In this document: piece after piece, positions 53,001 to 63,756 of the stretch | How the letters are laid out: every line of letters starts with the position of its first letter | How positions within the stretch are numbered: position 1 is the first letter of the stretch | From: Oenanthe sinensis | Lineage: Eukaryota > Streptophyta > Magnoliopsida > Apiales > Apiaceae | DNA length: 64,000 bases | NCBI GenBank assembly: GCA_028671895.1 | Contig: CM053796.1 | Location: forward strand, 34,284,860-34,348,859 | Reading direction: 5' to 3' | The notes under the pieces: generated by a model | The model's database searches: none | What the model was told of the DNA's origin: nothing | Seen by the model: only the letters and a program-made list of their open reading frames with translations | Translations under genes and position numbers: made by a program

Positions 53001-56000
53001 TGCTCGTATTTGTATCTATTGCGAAACTCATAAACATTTCAATTTTCTGTACAATTTTCAGGTACAATATATTTCCTTCAACTCTACGATCGTTCACATC
53101 TAAAATCTGAAGAAGCAAGAAGATAATATAGACTATTAATTATGATGCACGTTATTTGGTGCAAGAGTTGTTTTGTAAGACGAGGGTATTTAGAAACAAT
53201 ATGATCATGATCTCTATGAAGGGTAAGATTACCTCTAACAGTGAAAAAGAACCAACAAATAGGTGCAGTTCTTCTATATAAACTGACATATAATCATATA
53301 TCTTTCTAGTTAAGTACATGTCATCGTAAGTCTAAATTGACAAGATTTTATACATCACCGTAGATTGACAACCACTTCTCTCAACCGCTAGTATAATCAA
53401 ACTAGTCCAACCTGGCATTCAATATAGAAGCTAATTATAATATCCTTTAGGAAAGGGTCTAGTTATCTTAGGGTTGTGTTTGGACGTGCTCCTGTACATG
53501 ACAAGAGAGCATAAACTTCAAAAGGAGATGTTTTAAGCGGGTAAATCAACAATGGAGAGCGAAATAAGAGAATGCTATTGCTAAGTAGGTTAGTTATCGA
53601 GAGAAATTATGTTTGAACACATGACAAGTTATCTTGTTGTAAACGTCTCAAAAGCTATGGTTTAGAATTTTTCTCATTTTGGTAATTCATCATTATAAAA
53701 ATGAAAATTGTTTCCAGTAATTTTGTTCAAAATTTACTTTAAAGTATGAAGGTTTTAGTTTTTTGTCAGTGCTTTTTATTAAATTACTTTGTACACATAC
53801 CTGACCTATTTCCTGATTGACTAACCAGGATTCAATTATTTTGTTATGTTGGATAGTTCAGTAACATATTAGACTCGATGAGTATAAATGAATGTGTCCC
53901 TTAAAGGGTTGCATTGCCTCTTTTATTGAATATGTATATATATAGGAAAATGTTCAATGGAGACCATTTTTTAATTGGAGACCAGAGACCATATATGTAC
54001 TGCAAGCAGAAAATGAGTATAAAATATATTGCAATGTTCTGCACGTAGTACATATATGGTCTCCAAGGTCTCCTATTAAATAGTGGTTTATAATGCATAG
54101 AACCCAACTCTCTATATATATTCCCCAAGGGGCATGCATTATGAGAATATATTGTTATATATGCTTAATTCAAAAACAGGAGTTCACTTTTAAAATATAT
54201 AGCAAATCCCATTGGATTTAGGCTAGGTGTGATCGTACTGATGTTTATGTACTAGTCCAACTTGTTAGCGGGAACTAGATTATTTGTCTGCACACACATA
54301 CTAGTTTGCATCTTGTGTGATGCACGGATTTCTCATAATATTTTATTATATTTGTTTTAATATTTTATCTATATGATTCAAAATTATTTTTAATTTTATA
54401 GTAATAATTTTTTTTTGCTAAGTAATAATTTTAATTTTATTTAATACCTTGTATAAAATTTTCTTATATAGTTTTTTTATATATTTTACTTGTGTTTGTA
54501 TTTAAAGTGGATAAGGTTATTGTTTTATTTAGAGAAGTTAGAAGACTAATTTAATTAGAAGATCAATATTTAAAAATTAAGCCCAATTATCAATTTACTA
54601 ATCCGGCACAAATACCGACCGGCGACGAAATACCAAACTTTTAATGTTTCGGTTTTAATAATATAGTATAGATATATTCTCCATGAAGAAAGATGCAAAG
54701 ATCCCCTTTTTTGTACTGATCCTTACAGTTTTTCTTTTCCTTTTTCCTTTGGGGAAAAAGCCTAACTTGCATTAGTTTTTTTCAAGTAGGAATTTTATAA
54801 TTCAAAATTGTATGATGATTCAGGTGATCAAAAAGGACCATGTGGCTGCTGGGCTTTGCTGCATTCAGTTATTTATGAACTCTTCTTCACAAGAGGAAGC
54901 TATAACACACTTGGAACATGCCAAGGTCAGTCATTAGCTCATCAATCCTTCCAGTTGTAAATTATTTGTGCTAATTATCATATTTACCAACTATTTTTAA
55001 TTTTGTGGTGTAGATGCATTTTGATGAAGGATTGTCTGCACGATCCAAAGCAGGAGACTCCACTAAACTTTTGACCAAAGGTGTCCGTGGCAAAGAAAAG
55101 CTCTCTGAGGAAGGACTTGTCAAATTCTCTGCCCGGGTAGCCATACAGGTTGGAGATTTTGAGTATGGTTATTAAAAAAAAAGTAAAGCAAAAGAACACA
55201 TTCTGAGCATTGAAAAAAGAAATTTTTTAGTCAGTTACTGTCATGCATAAGCTATAAGTTAGAATTAATTATTTACGCCAAATTCTTAAACTCTATGAGT
55301 GGTTCTTAAGTTGAAGTTGACTATCTGTCAGTTTGTTAGGTGCACTAGCCTAAAAAGAGTTATTTCAACATGGTTTTCTCAATCATGAAATATTTTCCAA
55401 TGTTCACCTTTGTCGGTATGAATCAAGAAATCAATTTTTTTTCCCTGCAAACTGGGTATATATATATATATATAGGGGGAGAGTCTCAAAGAGTACAAAT
55501 TTAGGGGGTACTACATGAAGGAGTACTGGAGACAAACCAAGGATATCGGTCCTAAAGGTGACCTCATCACAGCATAAACATGTATGACATCGTAGCATGC
55601 ATATTCTCACCAGATCAGTACATGTTAGAAGAGCCTAATCAGATAGTAAAAGTCCATACGTGAAGATCCAATTATGTGAGAGAGCCTTTGTGAAAGCGGC
55701 TTGAAGTTCTGGTCTACATTTGATGGTGTTGGTAACCTAGGATTTTAATAGTGGAGAAAACATGTTGTTTTTACGAAAGCAAGCATTTCTTTACATTTAT
55801 ATAGAATGGATAAAAAGGTTTTCCGTTAGTTTGTTTTTCAATCTGTGTCATCCATACCCTAGCTAGGAGCATGCTTCTTGTTAAGTAACCAACTCTATCA
55901 AAACCTTAAGGTGTTAGGAGGCGGCCTTAATTGGATCATATATTATATTTATCTCTCCAAAGAAACAAACAATATAATTTAAACAATTGGGAATGGGACG

Positions 56001-58312
56001 AACCCAAGACCTCCCTAAACCAAGCTCAGATAAAATGTTAACCAACTTCCCAAAAAACTTACGGTGTCGAGAGGAGGCCTCAATTGGATCATATATTATA
56101 TTCAACACTTCTCGATTGCAGGTGGATGTTGTGAAATCGTTTCATGATACAGATGGATCACAGTGGAAGCACTCTTTATTTGGAAATCCAAATGACCCTG
56201 AAACTTTCAGGTTTGTGGTGTATGACTGAGTTCGTTTATATTTCTTTCCAGTTACTTGTATTTTTGGGAAATGTTAGTACAAAAATGACCATGTGTAATG
56301 GAACACAAGTAAACCATAATCAACTATATGGAAACAACTTAAATCTAATACACATTAAACTATCTGCATCAGATATATTTGAAACAAGGGAAACTTCTTT
56401 ATATTAAAATTAGTATTACTGATTGATCACACACATTGCTCAAGCGGTGAGAGAGATCAGAGTTTCAAAACGAGACAGTTATACACTTACATCCATATAA
56501 AGGTCACCATTGCCAGTTTTATATGCTTTATAAGTTTGATAACTCTGCATAGTAATGAATCATTCTACATAGAAGTTAGTGGACCTATACTGATCACTCG
56601 GATAACTTGTTACTAGTTTCTCACATGTTCTAAGATTTTATGAACATATAATATCTTTTTAAATATAAGGTACACAGAAGCTGGGAAAAAAAGTTGCCTA
56701 AGATGTATAGACATATAATTAAATTTTACATTTATCTATATTCGTGGAAACCATGCAGGAGAAGGTGTGAGATTGCAGAAACATTGGTGGAAAAGAACTT
56801 TGACCTAGCCTTCCAAGTGATATATGAGTTCTCTCTTCCTGGTAGACAATCTCAGTCATAAAGACATTATTATATGATAGGTTTTTAGCTTGGAAACCTT
56901 GTTTATTCAAACAAAATATTTTTCCAGCTGTTGATATCTATGCTGGTGTGGCTGCATCACTTGCCGGGAGGAAAAAGGGAGGGCAACTCACAGAATTTTT
57001 CAGAAATATTAAAGGCACAATTGAAGATGATGAATGGGACCAGGTTTCCAAAATAATTTTGTTGCAGCTCTATATTTTTTTAGTATTTTACCAGTCACTC
57101 GTAAATTATAATGGATGCGAGAATCAAGTTGTGTTCTTTCTGTTTGCCTTTATCTTTTGAAAGGCTAATTTTTTGGTCAAAGGCATGGGAATGAAAATGG
57201 GATATCCATGTTCTTTAATTAAGTACTACAGGACTTGTGGAACATAATTGTAGTGCAAGAAGTTGTAGCAGAAGTTAAATTCCGTTGAATTCATCACTAT
57301 TATATATGTACTTGTAGACTGCTCTATACTCAGTTTAATTATTACAAGGAAATGTCTCTGTCTTTTACGTACATTTTATACGTGTTAAAAGGTCTCTGTT
57401 TTTCTGGTGATCCTTACTGGACCTACTTGTGAAATTTTACATTTTTCTCTCCATTGCTTGCTGCATTTGTTTACATGATCTGTAATATATGTGTTTGTTT
57501 TATGTTGAATAACATCTTTGGGATCTCTTATTTTTTTGTAGGTTTTAGGGGCAGCAATTAATGTCTATGCTAACAAACATAAAGAACGACCAGATCGCCT
57601 CATTGATATGTTGACTAGTAGTCACAGGTAATTGAGTTTCTGTTCTTGGCATGTTCTTTGAGAACTCACCTTGAATTGGAAAGAGTGCTCCCTGCTCCAA
57701 ATATCTTGGAGGCAGCACAATATCATGTTTTCTTTAGCGGCATATAATTGTGTAAATGTTTCACAAACAGTGTTTCCTATTGTTTTTTAATTTTACATAA
57801 CCCTGTTACGGTCTTGCAGGAAGGTGTTGGCTTGTGTTGTCTGTGGCCGTCTTAAAAGTGCCTTCCAGATAGCTTCTCGAAGTGGAAGTGTGGCAGACGT
57901 TCAATATGTTGCACATCAGGTATATCGTCTCAAAAGTGAACTCTTTGAAATCGCATGTCATAAATAACAATTTAAGAAACCATTATAAAAGTAGTTAGCT
58001 AATTCAGTTGTTGCACGCCTGATATAAGTTCAGTACAAAAAATTAAGTTGGAGCAATCATATTCATTGTTAGTTCTCATCACATTGCTAGATTTATTCTG
58101 CAAATCAAAAATGAATGTACTCCACTGCTTTGTCCAGCAAGAAAGTACTTTTTAAATTCAAGTAAAAAGCTTTGTTTCAAGTGATTGGCATATAGGTGAT
58201 ATCAGCCTTAAAAAGTTACGGTTGTAATTATGCGTCTTTTTTGCAGGCATTGCATGCAAATGCTCTTCCTGTTCTTGATATGTGCAAGCAGTGGTTAGCT
58301 CAGTACATGTAA
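29008..58312 (+). CDS. ZFYVE26: Giant ZFYVE26/spastizin-like protein (At2g25730-type), 36 exons
   Basis: I assembled 2,485 residues from exons 29008-29813, 31602-31746, 36455-36727, 36836-37000, 37115-37330, 39697-39791, 40477-40648, 41414-41826, 42830-42953, 43502-43597, 43705-43776, 44247-44384, 44728-44881, 45043-45410, 45684-46144, 46243-46584, 46906-47130, 47712-47802, 47961-48038, 48164-48454, 48625-48822, 48917-49405, 49794-49955, 50096-50425, 50508-50590, 50673-50777, 52009-52237, 52702-53061, 54824-54925, 55014-55148, 56122-56210, 56759-56841, 56928-57043, 57542-57627, 57820-57919, 58247-58312. Every phase matches. Landmarks are EDWEWRLSILQCLLPLS (about residue 720), an acidic SDSESEFDE patch (about 1280) and RKCKIDIFPVWNAWG (about 1965). 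The C-terminus has FDLAFQVIYEFSLPAVDIY and CGRLKSAFQIASRSGS, which match the animal ZFYVE26 C-terminal helical region. Animal ZFYVE26 scaffolds endolysosome/autophagy and cytokinesis complexes. The plant role is largely unknown. No FYVE finger is present. An alternative label, plant spatacsin, is rejected. Confidence 0.9.
29904..31600. repeat. Diverged intra-intron duplication in ZFYVE26-like intron 1
   Basis: The segment from about 29904 to 30845 and the segment from about 31021 to 31600 share collinear blocks: GATCCTTTTCA, GACTACTCTCCTTC, AGCAAGATAATGCAAA, GATGCCTTGA, AAGGCTACT or GAGGCTACT, and ATTGGTTTCAGA. The first copy is longer, partly because of a GGGTT-rich insertion at 30285-30467. 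The second copy ends at the exon 2 splice acceptor. Confidence 0.65.
30285..30467. mobile_element. GGGTT-rich MITE-like insertion
   Basis: The right end AACCCATGTACACCCCTA is a common terminus of plant hAT-type MITEs. The interior is rich in CGGGTTGGGT in both orientations. The left end is degenerate, so the boundaries are approximate. It lies inside the first copy of the intron 1 duplication and is absent from the second. Confidence 0.45.
32071..32226. repeat. Perfect 51-bp inverted repeat in ZFYVE26-like intron 2
   Basis: The arms 32071-32121 and 32176-32226 are exact reverse complements over 51 bp, separated by 54 bp. The spacer repeats parts of the arms directly, for example TGAAGACCTATATGTGT at 32152 and 32212. 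This suggests a rearrangement of a once simpler hairpin. Confidence 0.95.
32250..32460. mobile_element. Small MITE with CCTGAG-type inverted ends
   Basis: The left end GATCCTGAGATTAACCTC and the complement of the right end ACCCTGAGGTAGACCTC correspond, and similarity continues about 15 bp inward. The length is about 210 bp. No clear target-site duplication, because the left flank is (TA)n. Confidence 0.5.
33689..35303. mobile_element. Outer inverted-repeat element (hAT-like ends) in ZFYVE26-like intron 2
   Basis: The left end AGGGTGTATTTGG and the complement of the right end AGGCTTTGTTTGG are inverted. GT/AC-rich subterminal blocks also correspond (GGTTGGGGAGGG, TTGAGTAAG, TTTGGATG). The interior is interrupted by a second inverted-repeat element at 34027-34972. 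The element proper is therefore about 670 bp. The target-site duplication was not resolved. Confidence 0.6.
34027..34972. mobile_element. Inner element with about 200-bp terminal inverted repeats
   Basis: The arms of about 34027-34230 and 34765-34972 are inverted. Matching blocks include TTAGCATTT at the tip, TTGCACCC, and AAACTATGTTT with its complement AAACATAGTTT. The element is 946 bp with an AT-rich noncoding core. Long inverted repeats suggest a MULE-type non-autonomous element. It sits inside the element at 33689-35303. Confidence 0.75.
36031..36107 (+). mobile_element. SINE 3'-part fragment
   Basis: It contains GTGGTAAGGTTCGCGTACC, TACCCTCCCCATAC and GAATACACTGCGTATGTT, the same conserved 3' region as the fragment at 28090-28188 but in the opposite orientation. 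It lies about 350 bp upstream of exon 3 of the ZFYVE26-like gene. Confidence 0.6.
40029..40210. mobile_element. Second copy of the GTTACCCGGACTC MITE family
   Basis: The ends GTTACTCAGACTC and GAGTCTGGGTAAC are inverted. Internal blocks AAGTGTCC, AAGTGTCGA and TGTTTTGGCCT match the complement of 13612-13797. No intact target-site duplication is visible. It lies in intron 6 of the ZFYVE26-like gene. Confidence 0.65.
53956..54089. repeat. Hairpin repeat in ZFYVE26-like intron 28
   Basis: The arms of about 53956-54010 and 54038-54089 are inverted, with GGAGACC and GACCATATATGTACT matching GTACATATATGGTCTCC. A related sequence pattern (GGAGAAC, CATATGTTCTGCA, ATTGCAGAA) occurs at about 31985-32070, so this is a small dispersed family. 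Confidence 0.65.
54298..54672. repeat. Candidate dispersed repeat, family unknown
   Basis: It begins ACTAGTTTGCATC and contains TGTGATGCACGGAT, and ends near AATATAGTATAGATAT. This arrangement is common in plant noncoding repeats. I cannot assign a superfamily. Confidence 0.35.
55901..56102. repeat. Direct repeat pair flanking exon 31 acceptor
   Basis: The segments 55901-55949 and 56056-56102 are direct, diverged copies sharing AATTGGATCATATATTATAT and GGTGT-GAG blocks. The intervening GACGAACCCAAGACCTCC resembles sequence seen in many plant retroelement-derived repeats. Exon 31 starts only 19 bp after the second copy. Confidence 0.55.
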
Positions 58313-60168
58313 ATAACTCAATGAGCGTCAACTATTAAATAGTTATTTGCCCTGCAGTGTGCAATATTCAAGAACCACAGGTTACTGTTGTGCAGCTTTT
58401 AAGAACCATGGATCAATTGGAGGTCTATTAATTGACCTTAACTGCTAATGCTGTTGCTGTTTGGCTTCAGATTCATGTCTGTGTGGTTCTTTTTCCATCT
58501 TTGGGCCCTTAATTTTCAGCCATTGCTATTCATCCTGTTTTTGAATGTCATCTAGTATGTAAATGTCCTCTAGATAATAAGTCCTCATGGGTCTTTTTTG
58601 GCAGTAGTCTGTTTTGCATGTAGAACTCTAATACCAAGTAGCCATCAGATCCCATCATCCCACTGGCAGACGGTCATGCAATTTTTTAATGTTACATATT
58701 TTGAGTCCCAACATTTGTATAGTTGTACCTGATGAAACGGCATTTTGGTCAAAACTTTGCCCTTGAATTGTAAAGAATCTGGCATGTTAAATAGCCAGGA
58801 TAATATAATGGTTGATAGAATAATGATGCCGCCCTTGAGTTGTAGTCTTGTAGAGAATGGGTGTGTAATATAAATATTTGTGGTTTGCACCGCATATGTA
58901 TAGGCCATTCTTACTTTAGATTGCTTCCCGTGATATTGGTTTTGCTTCACTCAATTGTAGACCCCTTTACATTACGCACACTCGTATAAATTTTCATTCA
59001 AAGAATTCTTTAACAATATACTATTATTTACTTGTTTTTTCATGACAAACTTGAAACAATAGATTTCAGACAGTTTTATCTTTTGTACAACTGAATCTTC
59101 ACCTTGCATATCTTTGTAGATAATATCCCTGCTCAATCCGTCGTGGCATTGATTGTTTTTGTGGATTGTTTTTGTGAAAGTTTAACTTATTTAATAAAGT
59201 ATATTATGTCCCACAACTTACAGGGGGTACTCTGTAAGCTACTTGTTTCTAATACAAGCTTTAAGTTGTTTGAAAGACAAATTTGTATCGTTTTTTATTT
59301 TGAATAATAGTTGTAATATACAAACATTCAATGAAAATAGTTGTGTACTTTTAACAATCATTTTATGTAAATTTAATTTCTCTATTAGAATATTAATATT
59401 AATATTAATGTTAGACAATATTTTAAAACTAATTATACAAGTATATATACAAAATTATCAAAAACTAATAACAAATATAAATTATAAATTATTACTAAAA
59501 ATGTAAAATTAATACTAATAAGAAATAAAAGATCACAACTATGGTTATATAAATTCAAAAAAGTTAATTTTATATTTAAATATAATAATAGAACTTTAAA
59601 TATTTCATAATTTAAATTAATCAATAATAAAATATTAAAAAAATATAATTAGTATAAAAGGCTCCTTGTTGCCTAACGCATATATGGATATAATTGACAG
59701 TGTTTAGTAGTCGTTCACTCGTTCAGTCACATTTTAATCTATCAGTCGTCTAGATAATTTTTTATTCGTTCAGAGTTTAAAAGATATTATCAAACAATCT
59801 TAATCATTCTTATTCAAGTGGTCCAGATCTTTCTTATTTATTCACTTGTTTTCAAATGACCCCTAAATTATTGTTGGCTGGTCTCTTTGCGAGGTTAAAA
59901 TAATAATTAAAAAATTGTGGATAAGTCTTTGTGCTATACTGCTATATGTTAAAATAATCAAATTTTGAATTGAATCAAGATAATAAAAATATGACCAATA
60001 TCTCATGTATATTATATAAAATGGAATGAAAATGTAAACTCTTAAATAAATAATGGAAATTGCTCAGTAATCACCTAAAAACTTTGCCTCAGTATCTCAG
60101 AAGTGTGCATGCTGTAACAGTAATGTGAAGTTATCTATGTGCACATATTTTAGTTTGTTAGCTTACGC
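58313..60168. other. 3' UTR and AT-rich intergenic region
   Basis: The first several hundred bases after the stop codon at 58310-58312 are mixed in composition and fit a 3' UTR. From about 59,300 the sequence is very AT-rich and no feature was recognised. Confidence 0.5.
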
Positions 60169-61052
60169 CAGGGCGGCGCTCACGTAGTGTGGGTCCCAAA
60201 AATTTAGGACCCCTAAATTTATAACATCTTATATATGTTTATAGAAATAAATTAAAAGAATTATAATATCTTATTAAAGTTGAGAAATATTAATAATTTT
60301 AGAATTAAAATCAAATTTTAAAATTTTAATATCAATTATAATTCAGTAGTTATAATATATTAACATAAATTAATTAGTACAATTTTCATAATTATTGTCA
60401 TAAAATAGACTTAGTTGACCATTTTTATCTGGAAAGTTGAACAGTTTTTTCATGTATTACAATTAACTAACAGCTAAACACACCTTTTCACTTTGATATG
60501 ATCATTATATATATGGCATATAACTATATTACTATTATACTCTTATTCTTCTCTCCAACCCTGTGGCCTTTTACCTCTTTTTTCCTACAGGTTGCAGCAA
60601 AATTTTAATTTTCAAAATATCAAATTATCAAATACATAATACATTCTAAGAAGTAGAAGATCATTAGCTCGGGGTGAGTATTAACTTTATTCGCAATTTT
60701 GCATAATCCCGGTGTTATCTTATATCTAGCTCTTTTCTTATTTTATTCTTTTATTGTTTAATTTTTAATATTTGTTTTGTATGGTTGTGTTTATTTATAA
60801 AATATAATGTTGCGTAAATATCCGTCCGGGCATGAAAAATGAAAAAAGAAATAAAGGGAACAAAAATTGGTTCTATCTCATAAGGGTTCTTAACATAATT
60901 CTGTATTAAAAAACCTCAAATAGGTGAAGGGCTCAATTTAATTCTCTAGATGATATTAATAATATCAAAATATTAATGTATATTGATGTTCATATGAAGG
61001 GCCGAATTTTAGAAATTTAAACATGCCCCGAAAATGTTTGTTACGCCCATTG
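60169..61052. mobile_element. Non-autonomous hAT-like element
   Basis: The left end CAGGGCGGCGCTCAC and the right end GTTACGCCCATTG fit the hAT terminus CAGGGGCG...CGCCACTG. The flanking 8-mers GCTTACGC (60161-60168) and GCTTACAT (61053-61060) agree at six of eight positions. This fits a decayed 8-bp hAT target-site duplication. The element is 884 bp with no coding region. Confidence 0.7.
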
Positions 61053-61060
61053 GCTTACAT

Positions 61061-61933
61061 ATGCTAATACAATCATCATACCAAGGAAAACGATAGCTTG
61101 AAATAGAAACAGAACCATCCCAACTCGAGGAACATGACTTTTCAACACACACTTATAACCAACTAAGAAAATCAGAGGAATGCATGTTAATTAATTTGAT
61201 GAGGTTTTGGTGGCCTCGTTGAGTTAATTTAATATAATTTTGTTGCTTATGAAATGGCCCTTGTGCAGGTAAAGATAGAGAAATAAGTGAAGCTCAATCA
61301 GAGATCAAGGGACTCAAGTTTTCTAAGCGCTTTGTGAAAAATCAGTTGAAGAGGTCTCTTTTTTTTTCTCACACGTATTAGTATTTGTCAAGAATTTATC
61401 AAAGCAAAAAATCTTGATATAGCATAACAGCAAACATACCAATGTATTTCTGTGTTATATTTTCATTTAAATGCTTCGTCGTCTTCGTAATTATGAGACA
61501 ATTTCCATGTTCATAGATGATAATAGGTTCCCGGTAGTTAAACTGCAATCACAGACCAAAGTACTTAAACTGCTATCTTTTAGCCTTCACTAAAGCTGCA
61601 GACTGAAGATCAAAAGATAGATTAGAAATAGAAGCAATAATCTGAATAAAAATTATGCGATATGAGGCTTAATATGTTTCAGAATGTACATAAAAGACAT
61701 AGTACGTATATGCACATATGCATATGTCAAATGAAGAAAACAAAAAAAAAACATAAGGAAAAAGACATCTTCATTGACGGTACTTTCGAAGCAAGATACA
61801 TTTTAAGGTTTGAAGTTTTGGATTTTCATTTTGTCAATATTATCGTAATATGAAGCATATGAATGTCATTGTAGCTGATAGTAATTGATATCACTAGCTC
61901 TAGCTCATCCATATCACGTGTTGAGAATCAAAT
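61061..61933. other. Upstream region of the KC1-type channel gene
   Basis: A less AT-rich block at 61269-61351, between an AG and a GT, has an open frame (FSKRFVKNQLKR) with no homology I recognise. It could be a noncoding 5' exon. The remainder is AT-rich and should contain the promoter. Confidence 0.35.
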
Positions 61934-63756
61934 ATGGCTTATAAACATCATGTAAGCTATAGGTATAGAAATGGAGGTTCCAATGACAACGAGATTAACG
62001 TCATAACATCAGTTTCAAGCAGTCTCTTGCCGGCTTTTGGAACTGTTGTGGGTGATCAAGAAGAATATTCACTTCTTGGAAAATATATTGTTGTTCCGTA
62101 TGATCGTAGATATCGGTATCTTCCCAACTTTTCACATATGTGTGTGTGATTTGAGTATTTTAGATATGCAGTTTGATATCTATGATATATATGGTAATCT
62201 GTGACTTGTATACATAATACATTGTTCATTAATTTCCTGACTCATAACCGAGTGGGTTCCCATATGTTTATCATATTGAAAGGTTGAGAGTTTGAGTTGT
62301 GTTCCTGCTGTTGATAATTTCCACACCCTGCTTCATTATCTTTCATTTCTGTTCTATGAAAATGTATCTCTTATTTGAAACTTCAAAGTTGATGTTAAGA
62401 GTAGTTATTTGACAGAGCTTTTAAACATTCATCTACCACAGGTGGTGGCAAACCTTTCTAGTGGTGCTGGTTGTCTACTCGGCATGGTCATCTCCTTTTG
62501 AACTAGCCTTCAAGAAGGCATCGACAGGAGTACTTCTGTACATTGATCTGGTGGTTGACGTCTTCTTTGCCATTGATATCATCCTCACTTTCTTCGTTGC
62601 TTATGTAGATAAATCTACTTACTTGCTCATTCACGATCACAAGAAAATATCAATGAGGTATGTAACAATAGGTTGTGGCAAGGATTCGTAGATGTGTCAG
62701 CAGTGACAGATATAACACACATACCTTCCTCGTTATCTAATCTTTTAAATCCACTTACAATATACACACATATGATTCCGTTTAGGTATATCACGCACCT
62801 CTGGTTCCCATTGGATGTTGCATCAACTCTCCCATTTCAGCATATATACCAAAGATTCTCTGGTAAAAAGCATACCAGTAATGTCTTTGGTTTTCTCAAC
62901 TTGCTCCGGCTGTGGAGACTCAGGCGTGTTAGTGAACTGTTTTCCAGGTTAGATATATTTCTTTTTACAAGGTTTTGCATGCCCTCGTGTCTTGACATGC
63001 TACACGAAGACTTCTAGGTTCAGACTGCTAAACTAACATTGATATAAAGAACATATAAAGAACTAGTGACCCTATGCAATTGAGTTTTTTGTAACTTTAG
63101 ACCATAAGTATAGAATCACAAATGGCCTTTTAGGATCATAGGTTATCATATATATTAGTCTAAAGTCGTTTAACTTTCTATATAACCATGAATTGCAATC
63201 AAAAGATATTGGTTTTCCCTAAGAAAGCAATGCATACCAGAAAAATAGGAAGTCAAGTTTACTTGCCAAAGAAATATGTACCAAGGAGATGCTTGTCAAA
63301 TATGAAGTTGCATATCTAGAATGATAAATTCAAATTGAGATAGTAGTAGCTATATATTAATTTCTAATCAATAAAAGAATCAACAACATGTGTTAAGTGC
63401 ATAAGTGTTACACAAAACAGAGAGGAGTACCAGTCCAGCAGATTTAGTTATATGCTATCTTCCATTGCTTTCCTCTGATTAGGGTTGTTTCAGCACAGAA
63501 AAATTATAGTAAAAAAAAAGAGTCATTCATCAACACCAAATAATTGATGAACCCATAATTAGTATAAGTCTATAATAGTAGCTCCATAAGAAGACATCTT
63601 AAGAATCTTTACAACAAAAAAAGCTACAATCTTTTGCATGTATGGTAAATGAAGAGATAAGAAGCTGATTTGGACCTAACTAGAATTTCTTTATCCAGGC
63701 TAGAGAAAGACATACGCTTTAGCTACTTTTGGACACGATTCTGCAAGCTTGTATCT
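61934..63756 (+). CDS. KAT3: KC1/KAT3-type Shaker potassium channel subunit, 5' part
   Basis: Exons 61934-62115, 62442-62657, 62786-62947 and 63699-63756 join in phase and give residues 1-206. The rest lies beyond the window. N-terminal ITSVSSSLLPAFGT followed by YDRRYR is characteristic of AtKC1/KAT3-type subunits rather than KAT1 or AKT1. Then come S1 (about 65-82, FLVVLVVYSAW), S2 (about 90-115, DVFFAIDIILTFFVAYVD), S3 (about 134-150, FPLDVASTLPF) and S4 with its charged run LLRLWRLRRVSELF (about 172-185), then LEKDIRFSYFW. KC1-type subunits are regulatory, forming heteromeric inward-rectifier channels with AKT1-like partners in the plasma membrane, notably of root cells. Pore and cyclic-nucleotide-binding domains are not in view. 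Confidence 0.9.

Noticed and set aside
29008..58312. Plant spatacsin (At4g39420-type) as the identity of the giant gene
   Set aside because: The C-terminus does not have the spatacsin C-terminal domain. It matches the helical C-terminal region of ZFYVE26 instead.
62116..62441. U12-type intron 1 in the channel gene (donor GTATCTTCCC)
   Set aside because: Two mismatches to the U12 donor and no good branch-site match. Ordinary GT-AG splicing explains it.
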